64,000 bases of DNA from Corynebacterium meridianum. Lineage in GTDB: Bacteria > Actinomycetota > Actinomycetes > Mycobacteriales > Mycobacteriaceae. Each line of letters starts with the position of its first letter. Within the stretch, counting starts at the first letter, position 1. This document shows positions 39,575 to 48,028 of the stretch, piece by piece. Location: assembly GCF_016342265.1 (NCBI RefSeq), contig NZ_JAEIOS010000015.1:186001-250000 (forward strand), written 5' to 3'. The position numbers were made by a program, and so were the translations under genes. A model generated the notes under the pieces. It was given only the letters and a program-made list of their open reading frames with translations, did no database searches and had not been told where the DNA came from.

Positions 39575-40624
39575 CTAGCCGGTCAGCTGTTCGACGAGGG
39601 AGTCGACGGTCAGCAGAGCCGAGTAGTAGTCCAGGCGCCAGGAGTACTCGCCGAAGACGAAGACGTTTTCCTTCTCGACGGCGGGGACCGTGGAAACCAG
39701 CGGGTCCCCGGCGAACGCGGTCACCGGTGACTCGGTTCCGGTCTGCATGAGGAATACGCTGCCGACGTCGGCCAGTGCCGCCGCCATGTTCTCCCGGCTG
39801 ACCATGCGCATGTCGGGTCGTACCTGCGTCGACGTCTCCTCGGGGACGTCCGTGACGGTGATGCCCAGGTCCTGCAGGATCTGACCGTGCTGGGTGTCCG
39901 GGCCCGGGACCGCGAGCCCTTCCGCCGCGCGGTAGAAGCCGACGATCGCGGGCTGGGTGGGCGGGGTGATCTCCGCCGCGGCCCGCTTCACCTTCTCCTC
40001 GTAGTCGGCGATGAGCTCCTCGGCCTTCTCCTCGGTTCCGGTGGCCTCCCCCAGCATGCGGGTCTGCTCCTGCCAGGACATGTCGATGTAGTCGACCATC
40101 ACCGTCGTCGTGATGTCCTGCAGCTGCGCATATTCGTCGTTCACGGCGTCACCGCCGACGACCGAACCGATGATCAGATCCGGGCTGAACGAGTCGACGG
40201 CGTCCAGGTTGATGTCGAGCCGCGGGTAGGCGACCTCCACCCCACGCTCGTGGGCGACCTCCGCCCACTGCATGAAGAACCCGTCGTCGTCGGTCAGATC
40301 CGTGACGGGTGCCGCGGCGGTGGCCACTACCGGAACCCCCAGCGCAAGCAGCGTCCCGGTCATCGACGGGGACGTGGACACGATGCGCTGCGGCTTCTCC
40401 TCGATGGTGACCTCACCCTTGGCGTCGGTCACCGTGCGGGGAAACACCGCCGCAGTCTCTGCGGTGGGAGCACCGGAACCACCGGCACTGTCCGTCGTCC
40501 CCGAGGCCGTTGATGTCGTGTCGGGCGTCGTGGCTCCGTCCCCACCGGAGCATCCGGTCATGGTGGCCACACCCAGTGCCGCCACGGTGAGCACGGTGGT
40601 CGCGTGCCTTGCCATCTTCACCAT
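39575..40624 (-). CDS. Iron-siderophore binding lipoprotein (FepB type)
   Basis: 349 aa. Lipoprotein signal with TMTGC lipobox (Cys25), a Ser/Thr/Gly linker to about residue 60, then a class III periplasmic-binding domain (PQRIVSTSPSMTGTLLALG ... DSFSPDLIIGS). The siderophore type is not evident. First gene of the operon, facing the divergent AraC gene across a DtxR-type iron box. Confidence 0.9.
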   Translation of the reverse strand: MVKMARHATTVLTVAALGVATMTGCSGGDGATTPDTTSTASGTTDSAGGSGAPTAETAAVFPRTVTDAKGEVTIEEKPQRIVSTSPSMTGTLLALGVPVVATAAAPVTDLTDDDGFFMQWAEVAHERGVEVAYPRLDINLDAVDSFSPDLIIGSVVGGDAVNDEYAQLQDITTTVMVDYIDMSWQEQTRMLGEATGTEEKAEELIADYEEKVKRAAAEITPPTQPAIVGFYRAAEGLAVPGPDTQHGQILQDLGITVTDVPEETSTQVRPDMRMVSRENMAAALADVGSVFLMQTGTESPVTAFAGDPLVSTVPAVEKENVFVFGEYSWRLDYYSALLTVDSLVEQLTG

Positions 40625-40731
40625 TGGTTGATCACACCCCTGTCGTTGTCGAAGTGGTCGTCACCCACTGAGGTCCGCACCGGCGACAGGGAATGTGTCG
40701 GTACGGGAGGCGGACGGCAGGAGGTGAACAG

Positions 40732-40750
40732 AAGGTTGGCCTAACCTTAG
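40732..40750. promoter_or_regulatory. DtxR/IdeR-type iron box
   Basis: AAGGTTGGCCTAACCTTAG is a close match to the known 19-bp DtxR operator (TTAGGTTAGCCTAACCTAA). It lies between the divergent binding-protein and AraC genes, so both transcripts may be iron-repressed. Confidence 0.85.
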
Positions 40751-40861
40751 GATGGGGTGTCGTGCTTTGGTTGGCTCGAAGCGTCAAGTTTTTAACATCA
40801 CCGTCGGGCGATCCGCGGCAGGCGGTGAGTGCGGCGGCAGACGGAGGAGAGGAGGTGGACG

Positions 40862-42334
40862 ATGACGGTCCCACAGCGGATCCGTAGAGGTCCGGTCGAG
40901 GGGGCCTCCCGGCGTGCCAGACGCGCGCTCATCGTGTGGGTCTGCGCCGGAACGGCCGGTGTGGGCACGGCGGCAGGGACGACCCGGCTGTCGGCCGGGC
41001 AGGTGATGCTCATCGCCGCCGGTCTGCGCTATCGGATCCGTGGTGGCGAGGATGCTGTGGTCATTCCCGTCGAGCTTCCGGGGGAGCTTGCGGTCGCGGT
41101 GTCCACCCGGACCGCCGTCGCCGCTCTGCCGGAGCAGCTCCGGCTCCGTCTGTTGTTCGAGTTCGCCCAGAATCTGGGATATCTGAGGCCTGTCCTGGAA
41201 CGCACCGATTTCCTGCGGAGCCTCGTCGCGGAGATCATCGCCGCCCAGTCCGGTGCAGTGCCGGTGCCAGTGGCTCCACAACCGCTCTCGGAGGAGGCGT
41301 CAGCCGTGGCGGAGAAGGTCATGGCCGATCTCTCCGTCAACCACAGCGTCGCGCAACTCGCGGACATCGCCGGTGTGTCCGTACGGACACTGCAGCGGAG
41401 ATTCCGCGCGGAAACCACGTTGAGTGTCAGCCGTTGGATCACCCGCGTCCGGCTCAACGAGGCGGTCGCCCTCATAGCCCGTGGTCGTGGCCTGCAGTTC
41501 GCGGCGCACGCCACCGGATACCCGGGCACGAGTGAACTCATCCGTGCCTACCGTGCCGAGACGGGAACCACCCCGGTCGCCGCGATCTCCGGGGCCGGAC
41601 GGGCCCCCGTCGGTGAAATCAGGATCGACGACCCCGGTGTGCCGGAAAACGAGACCTGGCTCAACATCAATCGCGGTGACATCGTCGTCTGGTCGGTAAC
41701 CGGGCGGGCCACGGTCACCACGGACCGGCGCACCATCGGCATCGTGGCGGGGCAGGGGGTGGTACTTCCCGCCGGTGTCGCGGTCCATGTGGCGATGGAG
41801 GCGGGCACGGTACTGCTCCCGCTCGGGTTCCGGTACCCCGGCACCGGTGAATACGACGGTGCGGCACGGGTGCCCACCATCGTCGATTTCTCCGGTTTCG
41901 ATCCCGTCGAACTGGTGCGTACGGCGGTCTCCACGTACACGCACATAGCGGTCGAGGGCGCCCGTCACGACGACATCTTCCGGAATGTCCCCGGTGTCCG
42001 ACAGGAGTCACCTGTAGGGGAGATCGACCAATCCGGCGGGCGGGTGCGTGCCCGGGGCGACGGGGTCAGCCGTCAGCGCCACAGCTATGTCCGTCGGATG
42101 ACCCTCGCCCGCATACTCCTGGCGCAGGGCAGGAGTCCCACGGAAACGGCGCGCACCCTCCGCTATTCCCATGCCGCCGCGTTCACCAGGGCGTTCCTCG
42201 CCGAGCACGGTATGACGCCCAAGCAGTACGCGCAATTGACGGGTTCCCGACCGGGATCCTTCCTGATGGACGAACGCACCGAGGTTCCCGGTCATCCAGG
42301 GCCGGAGGTTGTTCCGGGGTGGATGAACCCGTAG
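40862..42334 (+). CDS. AraC-family regulator with tandem sensor-HTH duplication
   Basis: 490 aa, far above the usual about 300. Residues about 21-73 form a cupin-like half (IVWVCAGTAGVGT ... SAGQVMLIAAG); about 160-239 hold a full AraC double HTH (ADIAGVSVRTLQRRF ... RVRLNEAVALI). Residues about 268-330 repeat the cupin motif (GDIVVWSVTGRATVTT ... VAGQGVVLPAG), and about 405-458 hold a second, shortened HTH (RMTLARILLAQGRSPTETA). It therefore reads as a tandem duplication. The ATG at 40862 has GGAGG 6 bp upstream. Divergent from the siderophore operon, so it probably activates it in response to its ligand; this is inference. Confidence 0.85.
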   Translation: MTVPQRIRRGPVEGASRRARRALIVWVCAGTAGVGTAAGTTRLSAGQVMLIAAGLRYRIRGGEDAVVIPVELPGELAVAVSTRTAVAALPEQLRLRLLFEFAQNLGYLRPVLERTDFLRSLVAEIIAAQSGAVPVPVAPQPLSEEASAVAEKVMADLSVNHSVAQLADIAGVSVRTLQRRFRAETTLSVSRWITRVRLNEAVALIARGRGLQFAAHATGYPGTSELIRAYRAETGTTPVAAISGAGRAPVGEIRIDDPGVPENETWLNINRGDIVVWSVTGRATVTTDRRTIGIVAGQGVVLPAGVAVHVAMEAGTVLLPLGFRYPGTGEYDGAARVPTIVDFSGFDPVELVRTAVSTYTHIAVEGARHDDIFRNVPGVRQESPVGEIDQSGGRVRARGDGVSRQRHSYVRRMTLARILLAQGRSPTETARTLRYSHAAAFTRAFLAEHGMTPKQYAQLTGSRPGSFLMDERTEVPGHPGPEVVPGWMNP

Positions 42335-42595
42335 CCGTCGTCCCGGTCCGCACGTGCCGCGCCGGGTCCCCGGGCGTGGCCATGTGGGGAATTATCGGGT
42401 AGTGTTTTCAACAGTGTCCCGATGGTGGTCCGCTGGGGCACGAGTTCTGCTGCTGTTCACGTGATGTTGGGCACCCGGATCCGGTCGTTTTTACGGTCGG
42501 TTAACCCTGGGGTGGTCGACTGATGGAGTCCCGAAACGACGAGAGATTCGCAACGTCCCTCAGTTCCGCCATCTCCGACACGGAAAGCCTGACAC

Positions 42596-45500
42596 ATGAC
42601 CGCCAAGGAACGCCGAACACAGAAACAAGCGACACGTGCCGCCGTGGGGGCCCTCCTCACCACGGCCCTCGCAGTCGTCCTCCCCGTCAGCGCGGGTGCA
42701 GACCCTGAGCGGGTCCCCGCCGCCGAGAAAGCCCCGGTCACCGGACCCGGGGGTCAGTACAACGGTCCGGAGAAGTGCAACCCCATCGCGGACGACGGTA
42801 CGGTCCGCGCACTCAAACCCGGCGAGTGCGCCCAGTTCGGCACCGTCGGACAGAAGCGGACCGAGGATCACGCCAGGAACGTCATACTCATCATCGGTGA
42901 CGGTATGGGTCAGCAGGAGATCACCGCAGCCCGCAACTACCTCAAGGGTGCAGCCGGCCGTTTCGAGGGGCTCGACGCCTTCACCTCCACCGGTGCCTAC
43001 ACCCACCACTCCGTGGACCGGGACGGTTCCTTCAACTACGTCACCGACTCCGCTGCATCGGCGACCTCCTGGACGACCGGCATCAAGACCTACAACGGTG
43101 CCATCGGCGTCGACCTGGAGCAGAAGCCGGTGGAGAACCTCCTGGAAAAGGCCAAGAAGGCCGGGATGCGTACCGGTAACGTCAGCACCTCGGAGATCGA
43201 GGACGCGACCCCGGCCGCATTCGTCGCCCACGCCTTCAACCGGAAGTGCTACGGCCCGCAGGAGGAGAAGAATTCCAAGGCCTGCCAGGGAGAGGCGTTC
43301 GCCGCCCAGTACCGGCACAACGGCGGACTCGGGTCCATCGCGGAGCAGATCATCGACGCCCGGCCCGACGTCACCCTCGGCGGCGGCCTCGAGGCTTTCG
43401 AACAGGAGGTCATCCACGAGGGGGAGGGTAAATCACCGTTCCTGCCCACCACGACCACCTGGACCGCCGGGAAAACGGTGCTGGACAACGCGAAGGACAA
43501 CGGTTTCACCGTCATCCGTACGGCAGCGGAACTCGATTCCGTCACCGCCGCCGGCCAGGACGCCCCGGTGCTCGGACTGTTCGACGACGGAAACATGATC
43601 ACCCGCTACGCCCCCTCCAAGGCCACGACCGACGGCGGGTCCGGCCGACCTCTCGAGTGCGAGGCCCAGGACACCGAGGGGCAACCCGAGCTCGTCGACA
43701 TGACGACCAAGGCCATCGAGCTCCTCGATGATCCGGGCTCTGACAAGGGGTTTCTGCTCCAGGTCGAGTCCGCCTCCATCGACAAGCGTTCCCACGCCGC
43801 CGACGCCTGCGGCATGATCGGTGAGGTCGAACGCCTCGACGAGACCGTGAAAGCCGCGCTCGACTTCGCGAAGAAGGACGGCAACACCCTCGTCGTCGTC
43901 ACCGCCGACCACGCCCACTCCACCGAGATCATCTACGACGGACAGGACTCCGTCGCCGCGACCACACGCCTGCGCACCGGGGAAGGCTCCTCGCAGACCA
44001 TCGCCTACGGCAGTCTCCCGATGCAGGAGCTCGCGGACAACCCGAAAGCCTCTCAGCAGCACAACGGCTCGCAGCTCCGCGTCGCCGCCTATGGCCCCGG
44101 CGAGGAGAACGTGATCGGGCAGACGGACCAGACCGACCTCTTCTTCACCGTCGCCAACGCCCTGCAGATCAATGACGTCACCACGATCGAGGCGTCCGTT
44201 CCCACCGGAAAATCCGCCACCACCTACAAGCCGGGAACAGGCGACCGCAACGAGCCGGCGGACCCCCTCGCCACCTGCTACAGGGTCGGCGACAACGGGT
44301 TCGTCTCCGGCCCGGGCGACTGCGCCCAGTTCGCGAAAGAAGGACAGGGGCTCGACGACGAGAAGGCGAAGAACGTGATCCTGTTCATCGGCGACGGCAT
44401 GGGGGACAGTGAGATCACCTCGGCCCGCGACTACCTCCACGGCGCGAACGGGCGGCTGCCCGGGATCGATGCGCTGCCCTATACCGGCTACTACACAACC
44501 TTCGCCCTCGACCCCGAGCTCGGCGGCCCCACCTACGTCACCGATTCCGCGGCGTCGGCCACCGGCTGGGCCACCGGCACCAAGACCTACAACGGTGGAC
44601 TCGGCATCAGGGTCGACGGCACCCCGGTGCCCAACATCATCGAGCTGGCCAAGGCGAGGGGACTGAAGACCGGTAACGTCACCACCGCCGAGATCCAGGA
44701 CGCGACCCCGGCGGCGGTCGGCAGCCACGCACTCAACCGCAAGTGCTACGGACCGGAATACGACAAGAACAACAAGACCTGCCAGGGCGAGGGATTCGAG
44801 AAGCAGTTCCGCGAGTACGGTGGCCTCGGCTCCATCTCCGAACAGCTCATCGACACCCGCGCCGACATCACCCTCGGCGGCGGCGCGAAGTACCTCGAGC
44901 AGACCGTCCAGGCCGGCGGCGACTGGGACGGACACACCTGGACCAAGGGGGACTCCGTCCTCGAAAACGCCCGCAGCCAGGGCTTCACCGTCGTCACCTC
45001 CGCCGACGAACTCGACGCCGTCAAGGAAGCCGACCAGGACGCCCCGGTCCTCGGCATCTTCGCCGAAGGAAACCTGCCCCGGGCCTGGGAGCGAACCATC
45101 CCCACCGTCGAACCCGCCGTCGGACAGGGCGTGCGCTGCACCGAGAACCCCGAGCGCGGCGACGAGGTGCCCACCCTCGCGCAGATGACCACCAAGGCAC
45201 TCGACCTGCTGCGCAACGACAACGGCTTCCTCGTCCAGATCGAATCCGCCTCCGTCGACAAGGCCGACCACGACGCCGACATCTGCGGCCAGATCGGTGA
45301 GGCCCAGCAACTCGATGATGCGATTCAGGCGGCCAGCGACTGGGTCCGGGAATCCGGCGAACCGACCCTCATCATCACCACCGCCGACCACGCCCACACG
45401 TCGCAGATCACCGCGAACGACCGGGCTACCGCAGGACGCACCACCAAGCTCGTCACCGCCGACGGTGACGAGATGACTGTCAACTACGCCACCGCCAAGT

Positions 45501-45859
45501 CGAACGACGACGAAGAGGCACTCGGTTCCCAGACCCACACCGGAGCCCAGCTGCGGGTCGCCGCCGAAGGCCCCGGGGCCGCCAATGTCGTCGGACAGAT
45601 CGACCAGACCGACATCCACTACGTCATCGCCAACGCCCTCGACCTGGACACCGACGGCGCCGGCATCAACCTCGCCGGACGCTGGGGGGCCACCGAAACC
45701 GGTGCCCCCGACACATCGACGGAGGCACAGGAGACAACCGGCACCCCCACCAGCTCCTCCACCAAGATGTGGATCGCCCTCGGCTTCCTCGCCCTGGTGA
45801 TTCTCATCGCGGTCACCGCTTTCGTCACCGGACGTCGACGCACCAACGCCCGGGGCTAG
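42596..45859 (+). CDS. Membrane-anchored double-domain alkaline phosphatase (PhoA-PhoA fusion)
   Basis: 1087 aa. Signal peptide (to about residue 35), PhoA domain 1 (about 50-545), PhoA domain 2 (about 550-1035), Thr/Ser linker, membrane helix (about 1058-1080) and RRRTNARG tail. Both domains keep the catalytic serine (TDSAASAT; Ser152 and Ser651, 499 residues apart), GDGMG, NRKCYGP (the phosphate-binding Arg), ESAS(I/V)DKxxHxADxCG, TADHAH and QxHxGxQLR metal ligands, so both look active. Family knowledge: PhoA is a Zn2Mg phosphomonoesterase that frees phosphate from organic esters outside the cell. ATG 42596 has GGAAAG 9 bp upstream. Begins a co-directional three-gene unit. Confidence 0.93.
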   Translation: MTAKERRTQKQATRAAVGALLTTALAVVLPVSAGADPERVPAAEKAPVTGPGGQYNGPEKCNPIADDGTVRALKPGECAQFGTVGQKRTEDHARNVILIIGDGMGQQEITAARNYLKGAAGRFEGLDAFTSTGAYTHHSVDRDGSFNYVTDSAASATSWTTGIKTYNGAIGVDLEQKPVENLLEKAKKAGMRTGNVSTSEIEDATPAAFVAHAFNRKCYGPQEEKNSKACQGEAFAAQYRHNGGLGSIAEQIIDARPDVTLGGGLEAFEQEVIHEGEGKSPFLPTTTTWTAGKTVLDNAKDNGFTVIRTAAELDSVTAAGQDAPVLGLFDDGNMITRYAPSKATTDGGSGRPLECEAQDTEGQPELVDMTTKAIELLDDPGSDKGFLLQVESASIDKRSHAADACGMIGEVERLDETVKAALDFAKKDGNTLVVVTADHAHSTEIIYDGQDSVAATTRLRTGEGSSQTIAYGSLPMQELADNPKASQQHNGSQLRVAAYGPGEENVIGQTDQTDLFFTVANALQINDVTTIEASVPTGKSATTYKPGTGDRNEPADPLATCYRVGDNGFVSGPGDCAQFAKEGQGLDDEKAKNVILFIGDGMGDSEITSARDYLHGANGRLPGIDALPYTGYYTTFALDPELGGPTYVTDSAASATGWATGTKTYNGGLGIRVDGTPVPNIIELAKARGLKTGNVTTAEIQDATPAAVGSHALNRKCYGPEYDKNNKTCQGEGFEKQFREYGGLGSISEQLIDTRADITLGGGAKYLEQTVQAGGDWDGHTWTKGDSVLENARSQGFTVVTSADELDAVKEADQDAPVLGIFAEGNLPRAWERTIPTVEPAVGQGVRCTENPERGDEVPTLAQMTTKALDLLRNDNGFLVQIESASVDKADHDADICGQIGEAQQLDDAIQAASDWVRESGEPTLIITTADHAHTSQITANDRATAGRTTKLVTADGDEMTVNYATAKSNDDEEALGSQTHTGAQLRVAAEGPGAANVVGQIDQTDIHYVIANALDLDTDGAGINLAGRWGATETGAPDTSTEAQETTGTPTSSSTKMWIALGFLALVILIAVTAFVTGRRRTNARG

Positions 45860-45871
45860 AAGGGAAACGAC

Positions 45872-46717
45872 ATGGACAGAAACCCGGACCGGACCGACCA
45901 CCACGGCCACGATCACGATGAGAACATCGACAGTGGCCCGGCGACCGGTCCGGGTTTCGCGGCCCAGATCATCGCGGTCCTGTGGCTGCTGACCGGGGCG
46001 CTCGTCCTCGCGCTGCTCGTGAGTGGCCGGATATCCACCTACATCAGAACCTTCTGGCAGCCGCTCACCCTCACCGTCGGGCTCCTCGTCACGGCGCTCG
46101 CGATCTCGGTCCTCTGGCTTGGAGCACGGCAGGAGAAACGCGGCGGCGGTGGGCGCGCGACGGTGTCACCGATCGCCTGGCTCGTGTTCGTCCCGTTCCT
46201 GCTCGTCGTCATCGGGGCCCCCTCCCCGCTCGGTGCGGCGATGCTCGACAACACCGCCAGTGGTACCGAACGCGACGCGGCACTCGCCGGAAACGGAGGC
46301 AGGGTGGACACCGCCCGCGGGGGCGTCACCTTCGAGCCGCTGTCCGATACCGAGATCAACGAACTCAACCTCGACGACCTCCACAACCGGTACTCCTACG
46401 GCGACCTGGCGGACCTCGGGGGCAAGCGCATCAAGGTCCTCGGATTCATCTCCCACGGTGGGGCCGCCAGCTTCGACGACAGTGGGCGGGAATCCTCCGC
46501 CGACGGACAGAAGGTGATGGTCAACCGCTACAAGATCTTCTGCTGCGCCGCCGACGCCGTCGCCTACTCCGCCACACTCGCAGGCGGCACGGACCTGCCC
46601 GACGACACGTGGGTCGAGGTGGTCGGCACGGTCGACACCGATGCCTCCACCTCACACCTCGTCCTCGCCCCAGAATCGATCACCGAGACCAACGAACCGA
46701 GGATTCCGTACCTGTGA
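45872..46717 (+). CDS. TIGR03943/YcgQ-family membrane protein
   Basis: 281 aa. His/Asp-rich N-terminus (HHGHDHDEN, a probable metal-binding tail), three membrane helices (about 30-50, 65-83, 100-120), then an extracellular domain containing KVLGFISH and NRYKIFCCAADA, the hallmark of the TIGR03943 family. Known relatives (B. subtilis YcgQ) pair with the YcgR permease and are linked to zinc by Zur control. Starts 12 bp after the phosphatase with a GAAGGGAAA RBS; overlaps the permease by 4 bp. Confidence 0.85.
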   Translation: MDRNPDRTDHHGHDHDENIDSGPATGPGFAAQIIAVLWLLTGALVLALLVSGRISTYIRTFWQPLTLTVGLLVTALAISVLWLGARQEKRGGGGRATVSPIAWLVFVPFLLVVIGAPSPLGAAMLDNTASGTERDAALAGNGGRVDTARGGVTFEPLSDTEINELNLDDLHNRYSYGDLADLGGKRIKVLGFISHGGAASFDDSGRESSADGQKVMVNRYKIFCCAADAVAYSATLAGGTDLPDDTWVEVVGTVDTDASTSHLVLAPESITETNEPRIPYL

Positions 46718-47799
46718 GCACCACACAGAAAGCAGCGGACGGCAACCGGACCTTCCGTGTCACCCCCAGACAACTCGCGCTCTGGGAGTTCACCGCGCTC
46801 GGACTCATCGTCGTGCTGTGGACCCAGTTCGGCACCGGTCCGACCAGCGCCGTCGACCCGCTCTGGAACATGGGCGGTGCCGTTGAATCCTGGGCCGCGA
46901 TCACCGTCGCCGTGGCGATCCAGGCGCTCCCGTTCCTCGTTCTCGGGGTCACGGTATCCGCGGTGATCGCGGCGTTCGCACCACCCGGATTCCTCCAGCG
47001 CATCACCCCGAGCAACAGTTTCCTCGCCGTTCCCGTCGCCGGTTCCGTCGCCATCGCCCTGCCCGGCTGCGAGTGCGCCTCCGTGCCCGTCGCCCAGTCC
47101 TTCATGCGAAACGGGGTGTCCAAAGCCGCCGCACTCGTGTTCATGCTCGCCTCCCCGGCGCTCAACCCGGTGGTCATCGTTTCCACGGCGGTGGCATTCA
47201 ATGCCCTGCCCGAGATGGCCTGGGCCCGGTTCATCGCCTCATTCCTAGCGGTACTCATCGCCGGATGGCTGTGGATCATCATCGGCCGTGACGACGATAT
47301 CCGGGTCACCGCCCCGGACGGCGCCGGTTTCGGCGGCTGCGCCGACGACCACTGCACACACGATGTCACCGTATCCGGGAAGCGGAGCTGGCAGTGGCGC
47401 AGGTTCCAGATGGCGGCACTCCACGACCTCACCCAGGCCGGGGGATTCCTCGTCCTGGGTGCGATGGTCGCGGCACTGATCAAGGTCACCGTCCCCGCCT
47501 CCTGGTTCGCCGACATCTCGCAGACCCCGTTGCTCGCCGTCCTCGTCATGGTGGGGCTCGCGATCCTGCTCTCCCTCTGCTCCGAGGCGGACGCCTTCGT
47601 CGCCGCGTCGTTCACGGCGGTCTCACCGACCGCGCAACTCGCGTTCCTCGTCGTCGGCCCCATGGTGGACATCAAACTGATCTCCATGCAGGCCGGCGCG
47701 TTCGGGCCGCGGTTCGTGCTCCGGTTCGTGCCCATGGTCCTGGTCTGCGGTGTCCTGTCTGCGGTCGCGGTGGGCGCGGTCATCTTCGGTGTTCTATAG
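46714..47799 (+). CDS. Permease of the YcgR/ArsP (DUF318) family
   Basis: 361 aa with about eight membrane helices. The family's Cys motifs are seen in PGCECASVPVAQSF and LSLCSEADAFVAASF; between the halves is a Cys/His loop (CADDHCTH) that may bind metal. Transported species unknown; relatives are linked to zinc or organoarsenicals. The GTG start overlaps the upstream stop (GTGA). Likely works with the preceding protein. Confidence 0.85.
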   Translation: MSTTQKAADGNRTFRVTPRQLALWEFTALGLIVVLWTQFGTGPTSAVDPLWNMGGAVESWAAITVAVAIQALPFLVLGVTVSAVIAAFAPPGFLQRITPSNSFLAVPVAGSVAIALPGCECASVPVAQSFMRNGVSKAAALVFMLASPALNPVVIVSTAVAFNALPEMAWARFIASFLAVLIAGWLWIIIGRDDDIRVTAPDGAGFGGCADDHCTHDVTVSGKRSWQWRRFQMAALHDLTQAGGFLVLGAMVAALIKVTVPASWFADISQTPLLAVLVMVGLAILLSLCSEADAFVAASFTAVSPTAQLAFLVVGPMVDIKLISMQAGAFGPRFVLRFVPMVLVCGVLSAVAVGAVIFGVL

Positions 47800-47890
47800 A
47801 GGGACTCGGGAATGACAGCGTAGATAGAATTTCTGCAGAGGAGTTGGGGAACAGGTTTTGCTAGGTACTCCCACCTTGAGGATGACCAGG

Positions 47891-47948
47891 ATGAGGCAAG
47901 AGCCTCGGAGCCAGTCGTAAAACAGTGGCTCCGAGGCTCTTGCCTCAT
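47891..47948. terminator. 23-bp perfect inverted repeat between convergent genes
   Basis: Arms 47891-47913 and 47926-47948 are exact complements (beginning ATGAGGCAAGAGCC) around a 12-base loop. Its place between convergent stops suggests a bidirectional terminator. It is unusually long and has no T-run, so a mobile-element remnant is also possible. Confidence 0.65.
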
Positions 47949-48028
47949 GTTCTGATGGATCGTCCCGAAGGATCTCCCTTCGCCCTAAAGATAGAGTTCG
48001 GGACTTCTATCTGTAGGGCGTCGAAGGG

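Noticed and set aside
42523..42708. 61-aa open frame overlapping the start of the phosphatase gene
   Set aside because: Runs out of frame into the signal peptide of the real gene; no RBS or conservation visible.
43433..45916. 827-aa minus-strand open frame opposite the alkaline phosphatase
   Set aside because: Composition is almost only Gly/Val/Asp/Arg and it mirrors the codon bias of the real gene; no recognisable motifs.
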